Shown: positions 32,779-42,837 of the stretch, in pieces
Layout: each line of letters starts with the position of its first letter
Position numbering within the stretch: position 1 is the first letter of the stretch
Source of the DNA: Comamonadaceae bacterium G21597-S1
Lineage (GTDB): Bacteria > Pseudomonadota > Gammaproteobacteria > Burkholderiales > Burkholderiaceae_C
Direction: 5' to 3'
Assembly: GCA_027214345.1 (NCBI GenBank)
Contig: JAPWHR010000013.1
Span: 1 to 64,000, forward strand
DNA: 64,000 bases
Program-made: the position numbers and the translations under genes
Notes under the pieces: model-generated
Told to the model about the DNA's origin: nothing
Seen by the model: the letters and a program-made list of their open reading frames with translations, nothing else
Database searches by the model: none

Positions 32779-34029
32779 ATGTCCAACATTCGCAAACCGC
32801 ATGACAACCCCCCCGAAGGTTCCCAAGCCCGCTTGCCGGCTCCGCTGGTACTGCTGCTGTCCGCCAGTGCCGGCCTCGCGGTTGCCTCGATCTATTACAG
32901 CCAGCCGATGCTGGGCGTCGTGGGCGCCGGGATCGGTGCGTCCAACCAGGCCGTCGGCCAGGTCCCGACACTGACGCAATTCGGTTATGCGCTGGGTATC
33001 CTGCTGCTGGCGCCGCTGGGTGACCGCTACGACCGGCGACGCATCATCGTGCTCAAGGCCGCGGCACTGGCACTGGCACTGCTGTTCGGCGGCATGGCGC
33101 CGTCGATCGGTGCATTGCTGGTGGCCAGCCTCGCCGTGGGCCTGGCCGCCACGCTGGCGCAGGACATCGTGCCCGCCGCCGCCACGCTGGCGCCACCGGC
33201 GCACCGGGGCGCGGTGGTGGGCACGGTGATGACCGGCTTGCTGCTGGGCATCCTGCTGTCACGCGTCGTCAGCGGTTTCGTCGCCGAACACCTGGGCTGG
33301 CGCGCCATGTTCATCGTCGCGTCGGCCGCCGTCGCAGTGGCGGGCGTGGCGTTGTGGCGCGGCCTGCCCCGCTTCAGGCCGACGACCGAACTGGCCTACG
33401 GCGCCCTGCTCGGGTCCCTGGGACATCTCTGGCGGCGCCACGGCAGCCTGCGCCGCGCGACACTGGCCCAGGCCTTGTTGTCGGTGGGGTTCAGTGCCTT
33501 CTGGTCCACGCTGGCACTGATGCTGCAAGGCGCGCCATTCCACCTGGGCAGCACGGCGGCCGGCAGCTTCGGGCTGGCGGGTGCCGCCGGGGCGCTCGCA
33601 GCGCCGTTCGCCGGGCGTATCGCCGACAGCCGGGGCCCCGGCATCGTGACCCGCCTGGGCACGCTGCTGTCCATCGCGGCGTTCGCCAGCATGGGCCTGG
33701 CCACGCTGGCGCCGGTGCAACTGCATCTGGGCTTGCTGGTGGCCGCCACCGTCGTGTTCGACCTGGGTGTCCAGGCGACGCTGATCGCGCATCAAAGCAT
33801 CGTCTACGGCATCGATCCCGACGCGCGCAGCCGCATGAACGCCATCCTGTTCGTCGGCATGTTCTTCGGCATGGCCACCGGATCCGCACTGGGCAGCCTG
33901 GCGCTGGCCCATGGGGGCTGGATCGCGGTGGTCGTGCTCGCGACGGGCTCGTCGATCGGCGCGCTGCTGGTTCGGCTGTGGCCGGTGGCGGCCACGGCGG
34001 CGCAACCGCGCGCGCTCGAACGGGGCTGA
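32779..34029 (+). CDS. MFS transporter
   Basis: Major-facilitator transporter of 416 residues with twelve predicted membrane helices. Seen: SIYYSQPMLGVVGAGIG in helix 1-2, the cytosolic loop LGDRYDRRRIIVLKA (the MFS motif A) and GRIADSRGPGIVTRLG, its second-half counterpart. Closest in features to the DHA1 efflux group. Under a divergent LysR regulator, so an inducible exporter of a small organic compound is likely. Confidence 0.88.
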   Translation: MSNIRKPHDNPPEGSQARLPAPLVLLLSASAGLAVASIYYSQPMLGVVGAGIGASNQAVGQVPTLTQFGYALGILLLAPLGDRYDRRRIIVLKAAALALALLFGGMAPSIGALLVASLAVGLAATLAQDIVPAAATLAPPAHRGAVVGTVMTGLLLGILLSRVVSGFVAEHLGWRAMFIVASAAVAVAGVALWRGLPRFRPTTELAYGALLGSLGHLWRRHGSLRRATLAQALLSVGFSAFWSTLALMLQGAPFHLGSTAAGSFGLAGAAGALAAPFAGRIADSRGPGIVTRLGTLLSIAAFASMGLATLAPVQLHLGLLVAATVVFDLGVQATLIAHQSIVYGIDPDARSRMNAILFVGMFFGMATGSALGSLALAHGGWIAVVVLATGSSIGALLVRLWPVAATAAQPRALERG

Positions 34030-34105
34030 CAGACGGGGCGGGCTTTGATCCAGGCGGTGACGCCACGCACGGGCGCAGCCTGCGCCGCCGCGTTACAGTC
34101 CCGCC

Positions 34106-34555
34106 ATGTCCGATCGATTCGCCCGCCACCGTCATCTCAGCCGCCACGGCCTGTGGTATTCGCTCGCCTTGTGCCTGCTGATCCTGCTGCTGGGCGGGGT
34201 CGGGTTCTGGGTGCTCGAGCCCGAAACACCGAACCTGCACGACGCCATGTGGCTGGCCTTCACGACGGCGGCCACCGTCGGTTACGGCGACCTGGTGCCG
34301 ACCACGTTGAGTGCGCGCGCCTTTGCCGTGGTCGTGGTATTGCTCGGACTGGCGGTGTTGTCGCTGGTGACCGCGTCGTTATCGGCGATGTTCGTCGGCA
34401 CCGAGGAGCGCCAGGTCGAGCGCGACCTGATGCGCGAGATCGGTCTGCTGCGGGTCGAAGTGCGCAAGCTGCGCCACGAAGTGGCCACGGTCACCGGCCG
34501 GCAGATCGACGTGCCCACGGACGCGCCGCCCGACATCACGCGATCGGCGTCCTGA
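34106..34555 (+). CDS. Small two-helix potassium channel
   Basis: K+ channel of the Ion_trans_2 type, 149 residues. Seen: helix 1 at about 16-36, pore helix and selectivity filter TVGYGD at 57-62, helix 2 at about 70-92, then a charged helical cytosolic tail (EERQVERDLMREIGLLRVEV) that may be a short coiled coil. No RCK/TrkA-N domain is attached. Stands alone between an MFS gene and a DUF2855 gene. Confidence 0.9.
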   Translation: MSDRFARHRHLSRHGLWYSLALCLLILLLGGVGFWVLEPETPNLHDAMWLAFTTAATVGYGDLVPTTLSARAFAVVVVLLGLAVLSLVTASLSAMFVGTEERQVERDLMREIGLLRVEVRKLRHEVATVTGRQIDVPTDAPPDITRSAS

Positions 34556-34573
34556 GGCGCCGGGGCGCATGCC

Positions 34574-35689
34574 TCAGCGTGCGCGCAATCTGACGATCTG
34601 CCCCATGCGCGGGTCCGCGTGCCCGGCCAGCACGTCGGCATAGACCGAGGCCAGCGCCGCGGTGCCGGTATGCGCCTGCACGCTCAGCCATGGCGCCGCG
34701 GGATCCGATACCTTGGCGACGAATGAACGCCAGGCCTGCACCAGCCGCTGGCCCAGCTGATCCGCACCCCAGTCGCCATGCCGCTTCTTGACCTGCGCCG
34801 GCGCAAAGAACAGGCTGGCCTTGGGGCCCGGCAGGTCGCGCGCACCACCGAGCTGGTCGACGTGGGTGCCGCCGATGGCACAGCTGTACGCGAGTCGGGA
34901 GAACCGATGGTGCACGGCGCTGCGCAATGCGGCGTTGCCGGCGAAGTCGACATAGATGCACGGCGTGTCGGCGGCCAGCTGCTCGAGTTGGTCGTAGGTC
35001 AGCACCCGGTGGTAACACCCCAGGCCTTCGCAGAACGCGACGTTCCTCGCCGAGGTCAGGCCCACGACCTCGATGCCGGTGCGTTGCGCCAGCATGAACG
35101 CCGTGCCATAGGCCGTCTTGCTCGATGCGCTCGACAGCAGCATCACGGCCGGCTTCGCCGGATCGGCCATGGCGCCGAAGAAATCGTTGTCGGCCAGGAA
35201 ATCGTCGATCAGCCAGGAGGTCATGAACAGCGGCCGCAGCAAGGCCTGCAGGTCTTCCGACTCCGCGCTGTAGAACGGGTCGCTGGCCACGCGCAGGTAC
35301 TGGTTGTAGACGGCATGCAGGTTCGCGCGGTGCGGCGCCGCATCGCTGAAGCCGGCCGGCGTCAGGCGCGCTGGCTGCAGCACGCCATGCTCGGCCATCG
35401 GGAAATACCCATACAGCCGTTCGCCGACAGCCACTCCGGGATGGCTGGACTGCACCACGTTCGCGAAACCCCAGACCGGCACGATGCCCCAACCCGCATC
35501 GCCGGTGGGAAAGAAGTCCCAGTAATGCATGGCCTCGCCGAAGGCGGCATAGGTGATGTTGTTCGATGTGAACGCGAACCGGTCCACGGCGACTCGAATC
35601 TGGCCATCGGCCAGCGGGACGTCTTCGACACGGTGCAGCCGGGTCCGGGACAGTTCGGCCTTGTCGACCTGCAATTGCAGTTGGGTCAC
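34574..35689 (-). CDS. DUF2855 family protein
   Basis: A 371-residue protein of the DUF2855 family, distantly related in layout to zinc-free medium-chain reductases (N-terminal GroES-like part with RFAFTSNNITYAAFGEAM; C-terminal nucleotide-fold part with VMLLSSASSKTAYGTAFM). Function unknown; relatives are often next to fatty-acid or aromatic catabolism genes. Start 35689 has a GGAGGG site upstream, which lies right after the ohr terminator, so it has its own message or depends on read-through. Confidence 0.85.
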   Translation of the reverse strand: MTQLQLQVDKAELSRTRLHRVEDVPLADGQIRVAVDRFAFTSNNITYAAFGEAMHYWDFFPTGDAGWGIVPVWGFANVVQSSHPGVAVGERLYGYFPMAEHGVLQPARLTPAGFSDAAPHRANLHAVYNQYLRVASDPFYSAESEDLQALLRPLFMTSWLIDDFLADNDFFGAMADPAKPAVMLLSSASSKTAYGTAFMLAQRTGIEVVGLTSARNVAFCEGLGCYHRVLTYDQLEQLAADTPCIYVDFAGNAALRSAVHHRFSRLAYSCAIGGTHVDQLGGARDLPGPKASLFFAPAQVKKRHGDWGADQLGQRLVQAWRSFVAKVSDPAAPWLSVQAHTGTAALASVYADVLAGHADPRMGQIVRLRAR

Positions 35690-35704
35690 GGATTCGCCCT
35701 CCAG

Positions 35705-35741
35705 AAAAAAAAGGCCAGCCGCGCAACATTCGCGGCCAGCC
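35705..35741 (-). terminator. Rho-independent terminator of ohr
   Basis: On the minus strand a stem (35741-35731 with 35723-35713; 6 bp, two mismatches, 3 bp, 7-base loop) is followed by eight T (35712-35705). It lies 36 bases after the ohr stop and just ahead of the DUF2855 ribosome-binding site. Confidence 0.8.
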
Positions 35742-35776
35742 CTGCAGGATAACGCGTCGTCGGGCGACGCCGGCGC

Positions 35777-36208
35777 TCAGGCCGCGACGGTGATCGTCAC
35801 CTCGATGTTGCCGCGGGTGGCGTTCGAATACGGGCACACCTGGTGCGCCTTGTCGACGATGGCCTGGGCGGTGGCCGGGTCCATGCCGGGCACCTTCACC
35901 GCCAGTTGCACCTCGATGCCGAAGCCGGCCGGAATCTGGCCGATGCCGACCGTGGCGGCGATCGACGTATCGGCAGGCAACGCGACCTTCTGCTGGCTGG
36001 CGACAAACTTCATCGCGCCGATGAAGCAGGCGCTGTAACCGGCAGCGAACAGCTGCTCGGGGTTGACGCCGCCGCCGGCGCCACCCATTTCCTTGGGCAC
36101 GGCCAGCTTGACGTCCAGCAGCCCATCGGAGGAGCGTGTGACGCCGTCGCGACCACCGGTGGACGTGGCGTGGGCCTGATAAAGAACTTTTTCGACCTTG
36201 TTGACCAT
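35777..36208 (-). CDS. ohr: Organic hydroperoxide resistance protein Ohr
   Basis: Thiol peroxidase of the Ohr/OsmC family, 143 residues. Reduces organic and fatty-acid hydroperoxides, usually with lipoylated proteins as reductant. Both reactive cysteines are present: C61 in GYSACFIGAMKF and C125 in HQVCPYSNATRGN, with the catalytic Arg in STGGRDG near residue 20. AGGAAA site before the ATG. Encoded after ohrR on the same strand with a 70-base gap carrying a perfect palindrome. Confidence 0.95.
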   Translation of the reverse strand: MVNKVEKVLYQAHATSTGGRDGVTRSSDGLLDVKLAVPKEMGGAGGGVNPEQLFAAGYSACFIGAMKFVASQQKVALPADTSIAATVGIGQIPAGFGIEVQLAVKVPGMDPATAQAIVDKAHQVCPYSNATRGNIEVTITVAA

Positions 36209-36228
36209 GATGTTTCCTGGTTGAGAAT

Positions 36229-36242
36229 GCCCCGATCGGGGC
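36229..36242. other. Perfect palindrome between ohrR and ohr
   Basis: GCCCCGATCGGGGC is a perfect 14-bp palindrome in the 70-base gap. As RNA it would form a short GC-rich hairpin (5 bp, 4-base loop) that could trim or attenuate the ohrR-ohr message. It does not resemble the OhrR operators upstream of ohrR. Confidence 0.4.
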
Positions 36243-36278
36243 GGGTTGGGATGGGGGTTGGGAAATGCCCGGCCTGGC

Positions 36279-36761
36279 TCAGCCGGTCAGGCGGGAACGG
36301 AACTGCCGGACCTGGGCGGACAACGCCGCCAGCTCCTCGAGCGAACAGCTGCTGGCCTGCAGCATGCACTCCGGAACACGCGCGGCGCGGGCCTTGAGCT
36401 TGCGCCCGGCCGGTGTCAGCGACACCATCACCCGCCGCTCGTCCTCGAGCGATCGCACCCGCGCCAGCCAGCCGCCGGCCTCCATGCGCTTGAGCAGCGG
36501 TGTCAGCGTGCCGGAGTCCAGGAACAGGCGCTCGCCGAGCTCCGACACCGACAACATGCCGCGTTCCCACAACACCAGCATGACCAGGTATTGCGGATAG
36601 GTCAGCCCGAGCGTGTCGAGCAGCGGCTTGTAGGCCTTGGTCATGGCCAGCGACGCGGAATACAGCGCAAAACACAGCTGGTTGTCCAGGCGCAGCGCTG
36701 CGTCGCCGTCCAGGGCGGGAGCGACGACGGTCGTTGCGGGATCGGTCTTGCGTTCGGCCAT
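36279..36761 (-). CDS. ohrR: OhrR, MarR-family peroxide-sensing repressor
   Basis: MarR-family repressor of ohr, 160 residues. The sensing cysteine is C30 in [13 protein letters not shown], as in OhrR; a second Cys pair region ([14 protein letters not shown], about 130-140) suits the two-Cys class, which forms an intersubunit disulfide. The winged helix is at about 70-115 ([19 protein letters not shown], then [14 protein letters not shown]). Paired AATT-type operators lie directly upstream of its start. Regulates ohr by release from DNA on oxidation. Confidence 0.94.
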   Translation of the reverse strand: MAERKTDPATTVVAPALDGDAALRLDNQLCFALYSASLAMTKAYKPLLDTLGLTYPQYLVMLVLWERGMLSVSELGERLFLDSGTLTPLLKRMEAGGWLARVRSLEDERRVMVSLTPAGRKLKARAARVPECMLQASSCSLEELAALSAQVRQFRSRLTG

Positions 36762-36775
36762 GGCGCAATTGTATT

Positions 36776-36804
36776 ACACAATTAAATTGTGTGCAATTTA
36801 ATTG
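36776..36804. promoter_or_regulatory. Two OhrR operators
   Basis: CAATT-A-AATTG (36779-36789, inside the longer palindrome ACACAAT-TAA-ATTGTGT at 36776-36792) and CAATT-T-AATTG (36794-36804) lie 15 bases apart centre to centre, upstream of ohrR. They match the AT-rich palindromes known for OhrR-type proteins. Further CAATT half sites occur at 36766-36770. Confidence 0.8.
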
Positions 36805-37048
36805 TGTGACCTGCAATGGGCACGCAGATCCGGGGCGCGTGCGGCCGGCGCTGCGCCCGCGGCGTCAGGGTTTTCGGGGAGCGGCATTAAAGAGCGCACC
36901 TTAGAAAAACAGGCCGAAACTGGACTATGGTTGTCCCATTGGAATCGTGCGTCCGCTGCGCCGCAAGTTCGCCGGTGCCGCGGGCCCATGCCGCGGTGGC
37001 GGCTCGGGCCTGTGCGTGCGGACCACAACGCGAGGGGAGACTGCTTAC

Positions 37049-38710
37049 ATGTTCGACTACATCATCATCGGCGGGGGCTCCGCCGGCTGCACGCTGGCAG
37101 GACGCCTGAGTGAAGACCCCGACGTCACCGTGGCGCTGCTGGAGGCCGGCCCGGTCGACAAGAACATTCTGATCCACTGCCCGGCCGGCCTGGTGCTGCT
37201 GGCCAAGAACGGCCAGGACAACTGGAAATTCGCGACCACGCCGCAACCGGGCCTCAACGGCCGGCGCGGCTACATGCCACGCGGCAAGGTCCTGGGCGGC
37301 TCGAGTTCGGTCAACGCGATGATCTACGCGCGCGGCCACCGCGCCGACTACGACCACTGGGCGTCGGAAGGCAACCCGGGATGGGCGTTCGACGACGTGT
37401 TGCCCTATTTCAAGCGCGCCGAGAACAACGAGCGCGGCGCGGATGCCTTGCATGGCATCGGCGGTCCGCTCAACGTCAAGGACCTGACCTCGCCCAACCC
37501 CTTCGGCCCGCGTTTCGTGCAGGCCGGCGTGCAGGCCGGCTTTCGCGAGAACCTCGACTTCAACGGTCCCGAGCAGGAAGGCGTGGGCATGTACCAGGTC
37601 ACCCACAAGGATGGCGAGCGCTTCAGCGCCGCCAAGGCCTACCTGACCCCCCACCTGTCGCGGCCCAACCTGCAGGTGTTCACCGGCGCGCTGACCACGC
37701 GTATCGTGCTCGAGAAAAAGCGTGCCGTGGGTGTCGAGTTCCAGCACGAAGGCCAGCTCAAGCAGCTGCGTGCCGGACGCGAAGTGCTGCTGTGCGCCGG
37801 CGCGCTGCAGTCGCCGCAGATCCTGATGTTGTCCGGCATCGGTCCGCACGACCACCTGGTCGAAAACGGCATTGCCACGCTGCACCATCTGCCCGGCGTC
37901 GGCCAGAATCTGCACGACCACCCGGACATCGTCATCAATACCCATGCGCCACGCGCCAAGGACCTGATGGGCATCTCGCTGCACGGCGCGGTGCAGGCCG
38001 TCAAGGGCATCTTCGAATGGCGGCGCCAGCGAACCGGCATGTTGACGACCAATTTCGCCGAGGCGGGCGGCTTCATCAAGAGCGCGCCCGACGAGGCCAT
38101 TCCCGACCTGCAATTGCACTTCGTCATCGGCATTCTGGTCGACCACGGCCGCAAGACGGTGCTCGGACACGGGCACTCCTGCCATGTCTGCCTGCTGCGG
38201 CCACGCAGCCGCGGCAGCCTGCGCCTGGCGAGCAAGGATCCGCTGGCGGCGCCGCTGATCGACCCCGACTTCCTGGCCGATCGCGACGACATGGACCGCC
38301 TGATCCGCGGCTTTCGCATCACGCGGGACATCCTCGCGCAGCCGGCACTGGCAGGCATCGGCGGCAAGGAGTTCGCCACCTCGGCCGCGGCCAGGACCGA
38401 CCTGCAGATCGAACATTTCATCCGCGACCATGCCGACACCATCTACCACCCGGTGGGCACCTGCCGCATGGGCCCCGGACCCGACGCGGTGGTCGATGCC
38501 GAGCTGCGGGTGCACGGGCTGCAAGGCCTGCGCGTGGTCGACGCGTCGATCATGCCGCGCGTGGTCGGCGGCAACACCAATGCACCGGTGATCATGATTG
38601 CCGAGAAGGCGGCCGACATGATCAAGGCGGCGGCGAAGGCGGCCGCCGAACCGGCGCGCGCCGCGGATGCGGCCCCGGTGCGCGCGACCGCCGAAACACA
38701 GGCAGCCTGA
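37049..38710 (+). CDS. GMC oxidoreductase (choline/alcohol dehydrogenase type)
   Basis: FAD-dependent GMC-family oxidoreductase, 553 residues, oxidising an alcohol to an aldehyde with a quinone-linked acceptor. Seen: FAD motif [20 protein letters not shown] at residues 4-23, [18 protein letters not shown] (GMC signature 1), [16 protein letters not shown] (signature 2), and the C-terminal active-site His region [10 protein letters not shown] with [18 protein letters not shown]. An Ala-rich tail of about 30 residues after the last helix is unusual. GAGGGGAGA site upstream; the ATG at 37049 was chosen over earlier frames for it. The 244-base gap upstream shows no gene. Confidence 0.92.
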   Translation: MFDYIIIGGGSAGCTLAGRLSEDPDVTVALLEAGPVDKNILIHCPAGLVLLAKNGQDNWKFATTPQPGLNGRRGYMPRGKVLGGSSSVNAMIYARGHRADYDHWASEGNPGWAFDDVLPYFKRAENNERGADALHGIGGPLNVKDLTSPNPFGPRFVQAGVQAGFRENLDFNGPEQEGVGMYQVTHKDGERFSAAKAYLTPHLSRPNLQVFTGALTTRIVLEKKRAVGVEFQHEGQLKQLRAGREVLLCAGALQSPQILMLSGIGPHDHLVENGIATLHHLPGVGQNLHDHPDIVINTHAPRAKDLMGISLHGAVQAVKGIFEWRRQRTGMLTTNFAEAGGFIKSAPDEAIPDLQLHFVIGILVDHGRKTVLGHGHSCHVCLLRPRSRGSLRLASKDPLAAPLIDPDFLADRDDMDRLIRGFRITRDILAQPALAGIGGKEFATSAAARTDLQIEHFIRDHADTIYHPVGTCRMGPGPDAVVDAELRVHGLQGLRVVDASIMPRVVGGNTNAPVIMIAEKAADMIKAAAKAAAEPARAADAAPVRATAETQAA

Positions 38711-38731
38711 ACCGCCCGGGCCCGGCTGCGC

Positions 38732-39418
38732 TCAGCGCACCGCGGCCGGCGCGGACCAGGCCCGCTGCAACTCGGTCACGATATCGACCACCGGCAACCC
38801 GGTGGCCTGCATCACCGCCTCGCGGTACGGTGGCATGTTGGTGCATTCGAGCACGATGCTGTCGACCTGCGGGTGCATGCGCACCAGCGCGCGGGCGGCC
38901 TGGACCACGTCGTCACGCGCCAGCGCCAGGTCGAGTCGCGTCTCGTTGCCCAGGATGCGGCGCTGGAACTCGCACCCCGGCGCCACCCCCTGCACCGGTG
39001 TGCCCGCGGGCACACCGGCGGCCAACAAGGTCGGCGCGCCGAGAGCCTGCGCATCGATGGTGACGATGCCGGGGCGCGCCAGCCGCGCGCAGGCCAGCAG
39101 GCTGGAACTCAGGACCGGCACTGGCGCCAGGGCCTGCGCCAGGTGGGCTTGCCACAAGGCCAGGAACCCGCAGCTGGTCGACAGCATGCGCGCGCCCTGC
39201 GCGGCCAGTTCGGCGGCGGTGGCGACAAACGGCTCGAGCAAGGCCGGATCACCCTGATGCACGATGCGTTGTGGCGATGCGCCCTGCACCGTGCGGTAGA
39301 CCACGTCGATGCCCAGGGGCGCGAAGGTGGCAGGATTCCCGATGTCGCCCGGCGGTCGGGGAAACCGGGTGTCGAGCATCAGGATACCCAGGAATCCCGG
39401 GCGCGGCGCGGTGGTCAC
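38732..39418 (-). CDS. Asp/Glu/hydantoin racemase-superfamily protein
   Basis: Cofactor-independent racemase-superfamily enzyme, 228 residues from a GTG at 39418. Seen: the N-terminal [18 protein letters not shown], and the two catalytic cysteines in [11 protein letters not shown] (about residue 83) and LECTNMPPY (about 195) that take protons from either face. The N-terminus with RPPGDIGNP is typical of a subgroup of unknown substrate, related to arylmalonate decarboxylase-like proteins. The start lies 11 bases after the permease stop, so it is probably co-transcribed with the exporter genes. Confidence 0.85.
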   Translation of the reverse strand: MTTAPRPGFLGILMLDTRFPRPPGDIGNPATFAPLGIDVVYRTVQGASPQRIVHQGDPALLEPFVATAAELAAQGARMLSTSCGFLALWQAHLAQALAPVPVLSSSLLACARLARPGIVTIDAQALGAPTLLAAGVPAGTPVQGVAPGCEFQRRILGNETRLDLALARDDVVQAARALVRMHPQVDSIVLECTNMPPYREAVMQATGLPVVDIVTELQRAWSAPAAVR

Positions 39419-39428
39419 GGGGCAGCGC

Positions 39429-40298
39429 TCATCCGCGAAACCGCCGGCGCGTGAGCGCCAGCGCGATCCAGAACGCAGCCACGGCATAGGCCACCAGAAC
39501 CAGCACGGCGCGCAAGGCGTCATTCGGCCATTGGTCCATGAACAGGGGCCGCACCAGCTCCACCGCATTGGTCAACGGCAGCCAGTCGGTGATCGTGCGC
39601 ACCAGTGGCGGCAACTGCTCGCGCGGGAAGAAGATGCCGCTGAGGAACATCATCGGCGTGAGGAACAGCGTGAAGTAATACGTGAAGAAGTCATAGCCCT
39701 TGGCCAGCGCGTTGAAGATCAGCGCGATGCACGAGAACGTGATGCCCACGCCCAGCAGCACCGGCCAGGCCAGCAGGAGCTTGGGGCTGTGGCTGATGCC
39801 CAGCGCCAGCATCACGCCCAGGATGGCGGTGGCAGTGAACAAGGCCTTGAACGCGGCCCACAACATCTCGGCCAGCACGATGTCGTCCAGCCGCACCGGC
39901 GCATTCATGATGCCGTCCCAGGTGCGCTGCACGTGCATGCGCGAGAACGCCGAATACAAGGCCTCGAACGACGCCGCGTTCATCGCGCTCATGCAGATGC
40001 TGCCGCTGGCCAGGAACAGGATGTACGGAACCTGCACCGGTTCGCCGGAGGTCGACACCGTGACCTGCCCGACCAGCGCGCCCAGCCCGTAGCCGAATGC
40101 CACCAGCCACATCAGCGGTTCGGCGATGTTGCCCACCAGGCTGGGCACGGCCAGCTTGCGCCAGACCAGCAGGTTGCGCAGGAACACCGGCCAGAAACGC
40201 AGCGACAGCTGCGGCGCGCGCCATGACGACGTGCCGCCGCGTTGCGGCCCGCCCTGTCGCGCCATCGACGCGGACACCGGTTCGTCGCGCGGCGCCAT
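39429..40298 (-). CDS. ABC-2 permease, NodJ type
   Basis: Membrane subunit of an ABC-2 exporter, 289 residues with six hydrophobic helices (from about 40). Seen: FLRNLLVWRKLAVPSLVGNIAEP and the NodJ-family PLMWLVAFGYGLGALVG, plus SGIFFPREQLPPLVRTITDWLP near 230. The group exports nodulation factors in rhizobia and unidentified lipids or glycans elsewhere. The ATG overlaps the ATPase stop by one base. Confidence 0.9.
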   Translation of the reverse strand: MAPRDEPVSASMARQGGPQRGGTSSWRAPQLSLRFWPVFLRNLLVWRKLAVPSLVGNIAEPLMWLVAFGYGLGALVGQVTVSTSGEPVQVPYILFLASGSICMSAMNAASFEALYSAFSRMHVQRTWDGIMNAPVRLDDIVLAEMLWAAFKALFTATAILGVMLALGISHSPKLLLAWPVLLGVGITFSCIALIFNALAKGYDFFTYYFTLFLTPMMFLSGIFFPREQLPPLVRTITDWLPLTNAVELVRPLFMDQWPNDALRAVLVLVAYAVAAFWIALALTRRRFRG

Positions 40299-41266
40299 CA
40301 GCCGTCCTCCCGGATCTGGCGCCCGGTCAGCTTGAGGAACAGGTCCTCCAGGTTGGCCGGCCGGTGCAGGCTGCGCAGCTCGGGCCGCTCGGCCAGCGCC
40401 AGCAGCAGCGGCCGCGCATCGTGGGTGTAGAAGAACACGGTCTCGCCGCTGACCTCGACCCGCGCCGCCCGCTCCGCGAGCGGGCCATCGCGCAGCGCGG
40501 TCGCGCCCACGCCGTAGACCTCGACCACCTCGGACTCCAGGTGCTCGCGGATCAATGCGCGCGGCGAGCCCTCGGCGATCTTGCGGCCATGGTCGATGAC
40601 CAGCAGGCGCGAACACAGGCGTTCGGCCTCGTCCATGAAATGCGTCGTCAGCAGGATGGACTTGCCCTGCTGCAGCAACACCTGCAGCCGCTCCCACATC
40701 AGGTGCCGCGCCTGCGGATCCAGCCCGGTCGTGGGCTCGTCGAGCAGCAGCAGTTGCGGGTCGTTGACCAGCGCACGCGCCAGGCTGAGTCGGCGCTTCA
40801 TGCCGCCCGAGAGTTCGCCCGGGCGGCTCGACGCCTTGTGCGACAACGATGCGAACTGCAGCAGGCCGGGAATCCGTTCGCGGATCTGCGCCTCGCGCAT
40901 GCCGAAATAACGACCGTAGACCAGCAGGTTCTCCGCGCAGCTGAAGTCCGGATCCAGCGTGTCGATCTGGCTCACCACACCCAGCCGCGCCTTGATCGCC
41001 ATCGCGTCGCGCGGCATCTGCAGCGGCACCCGCGCGCCGTCGTCCAGCGCATAGTCGACGCGCCCGTCGTCCGGCGCGCTCAGGCCCAGGCACATGCGGA
41101 TCGTCGTGGTCTTGCCCGCGCCGTTGGGGCCGATCACGCCCAGGCATTCGCCCGGCGCGATCGCGAACGACAGGTCGTCGACCACGGTGTTGTCGCCGAA
41201 GCGTTTGCACAATCCCGCGACCCGCAGCAGGTCGCGCTCGCGCGCTGCCTGCTGCACCGCCATCAC
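40298..41266 (-). CDS. ABC ATPase, NodI type
   Basis: ATP-binding subunit of the exporter, 322 residues (NodI family about 310). Seen: Walker [14 protein letters not shown], NodI-typical [26 protein letters not shown], signature [16 protein letters not shown], Walker [15 protein letters not shown] and the [15 protein letters not shown] switch. Overlaps amn by 4 bases at its start and the permease by 1 base at its end. With the permease it forms a complete two-gene exporter. Confidence 0.92.
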   Translation of the reverse strand: MMAVQQAARERDLLRVAGLCKRFGDNTVVDDLSFAIAPGECLGVIGPNGAGKTTTIRMCLGLSAPDDGRVDYALDDGARVPLQMPRDAMAIKARLGVVSQIDTLDPDFSCAENLLVYGRYFGMREAQIRERIPGLLQFASLSHKASSRPGELSGGMKRRLSLARALVNDPQLLLLDEPTTGLDPQARHLMWERLQVLLQQGKSILLTTHFMDEAERLCSRLLVIDHGRKIAEGSPRALIREHLESEVVEVYGVGATALRDGPLAERAARVEVSGETVFFYTHDARPLLLALAERPELRSLHRPANLEDLFLKLTGRQIREDG

Positions 41267-42756
41267 TGAAAAGCAACCTCGGCGAAGCTGCGCAGCTTGC
41301 GACTGTGCAGCTGGTGGATGCCTTGTTCGCGCAGCAACTCGACGGCGCGGATGCCGATGCGCAGGTGCTGGTCGACGCGCTCGCGGTAGAAATGGTCAGC
41401 CATGCCGGGCAGCTTGATCTCGCCGTGCAGCGGCTTGTCGCTGACACACAACAAGGTGCCGTACGGCACACGGAACCGGAAGCCATTGGCCGCGATGGTG
41501 GCACTTTCCATGTCCAGCGCCACCGCGCGGCTCTGGCTGAACCGGCGCTGCGGGCCATTGTCGGGCAGCAGCTCCCAGTTGCGGTTGTCGGTGCTGGCCA
41601 CGGTGCCGGTGCGCATGATGCGCTTGAGCTCGGGGCCCTGCACCTGCGTGACGTCGGCCACCGCGGTCTGGATCGCGACCTGGATCTCGGCCAGCGCCGG
41701 GATCGGCACCCACAGCGGCAGTTCCTCGTCGAGCACGTGGTCCTCGCGCACGTAGCCATGGGCCAGCACGTAGTCGCCGAGCTGCTGCGTCGTGCGCAGG
41801 CCGGCGCAGTGGCCGAGCATGATCCAGGCATAGGGCCGCAACACGGCCACGTGGTCGGTGATGTTCTTGGCATTGGCCGGGCCGACGCCGATGTTGATCA
41901 TCGTGATGCCGCAACCGTCGCGGCGCAGCAGGTGGTAGGCCGGCATCTGCGGCAACCGCAGCGGTTCGGCGCCGAACTCGTCGCCCTCCTCCGACGGCAG
42001 GCCGACGCGCCGCGTCACCATGTTGCCGGGTTCGACGAAGGCGGTGTATGCGCTGTTGCCGTCCTGCATGGCGGCGCGGCCCATGCGCACGAACTCGTCG
42101 ATGTAGAACTGGTAGTTGGTGAACAACACGAAGTTCTGGAAATGCTGCGGTGCGGTACCGGTGTAGTGGCGCAGCCGGTGCAGCGAGTAGTCGACCCGCG
42201 GCGCGGTGAACAAGGACAGCGGATGCGGCTCGCCGGCGCGCGGCTCGTGCGTGCCGTTGGGAATGCAGTCGTCCATCGCCGCGAGATCGGGCAGGTCGAA
42301 CGCGTCGCGCATCAGCTGGCGCCGCTGCGCGCTCAGGCTGCCTTCGATGTGCTCGTGTTCGGCGAAGGAGAAATGCACCGGGATCGGCTGCGTGCTGGTG
42401 CCCACCTCGAGCTCGACCTCATGGTTGCGCAACAGCAGCGAGAACTGCTCCAGGTAGTAGTCGCCGAACAGGTCGGGGCGTGTCAGCGTGGTTTCGTAGC
42501 GCCCGGGCCCGGCCACGAAGCCGTAGCTCAGCCGGGTGCTTTCGTCGTCCTGGATACGCGCGACGGTATGGGTTTGCACCCGCACGAACGGGTAACAGGC
42601 ACGCGCCTTGCCCGGCAGGTCCTCGCCCGCCACGTAGCGCTGCATCGCCTTGCGCAGATGCGCCAGCCCGCTGTCGTAGATCCTGCGGACCTGGGCCAGT
42701 GCGCTGGCGGCATCGGTATGGCGCGTCGTCGCCATCGGAGGGGGGAGGTATGTCAT
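41263..42756 (-). CDS. amn: AMP nucleosidase
   Basis: AMP nucleosidase: AMP + H2O to adenine + ribose 5-phosphate, controlling adenylate level. 497 residues, as in the Amn family. N-terminal regulatory domain to about 190 and a C-terminal nucleoside phosphorylase-like catalytic domain with [21 protein letters not shown] and [19 protein letters not shown]. Starts at 42756 and 42735 are both possible (seven codons apart) and neither has a good ribosome-binding site. It probably leads the minus-strand unit amn-ATPase-permease-racemase; a functional link is not obvious. Confidence 0.92.
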   Translation of the reverse strand: MTYLPPPMATTRHTDAASALAQVRRIYDSGLAHLRKAMQRYVAGEDLPGKARACYPFVRVQTHTVARIQDDESTRLSYGFVAGPGRYETTLTRPDLFGDYYLEQFSLLLRNHEVELEVGTSTQPIPVHFSFAEHEHIEGSLSAQRRQLMRDAFDLPDLAAMDDCIPNGTHEPRAGEPHPLSLFTAPRVDYSLHRLRHYTGTAPQHFQNFVLFTNYQFYIDEFVRMGRAAMQDGNSAYTAFVEPGNMVTRRVGLPSEEGDEFGAEPLRLPQMPAYHLLRRDGCGITMINIGVGPANAKNITDHVAVLRPYAWIMLGHCAGLRTTQQLGDYVLAHGYVREDHVLDEELPLWVPIPALAEIQVAIQTAVADVTQVQGPELKRIMRTGTVASTDNRNWELLPDNGPQRRFSQSRAVALDMESATIAANGFRFRVPYGTLLCVSDKPLHGEIKLPGMADHFYRERVDQHLRIGIRAVELLREQGIHQLHSRKLRSFAEVAFQ

Positions 42757-42837
42757 GGTGCTATTGTCCACAAAGGCAGGACGCTCCGACGCCCGATCGG
42801 GTAGAGTGACCGGCTCCACCGCCCGCCTGTCCATGCC

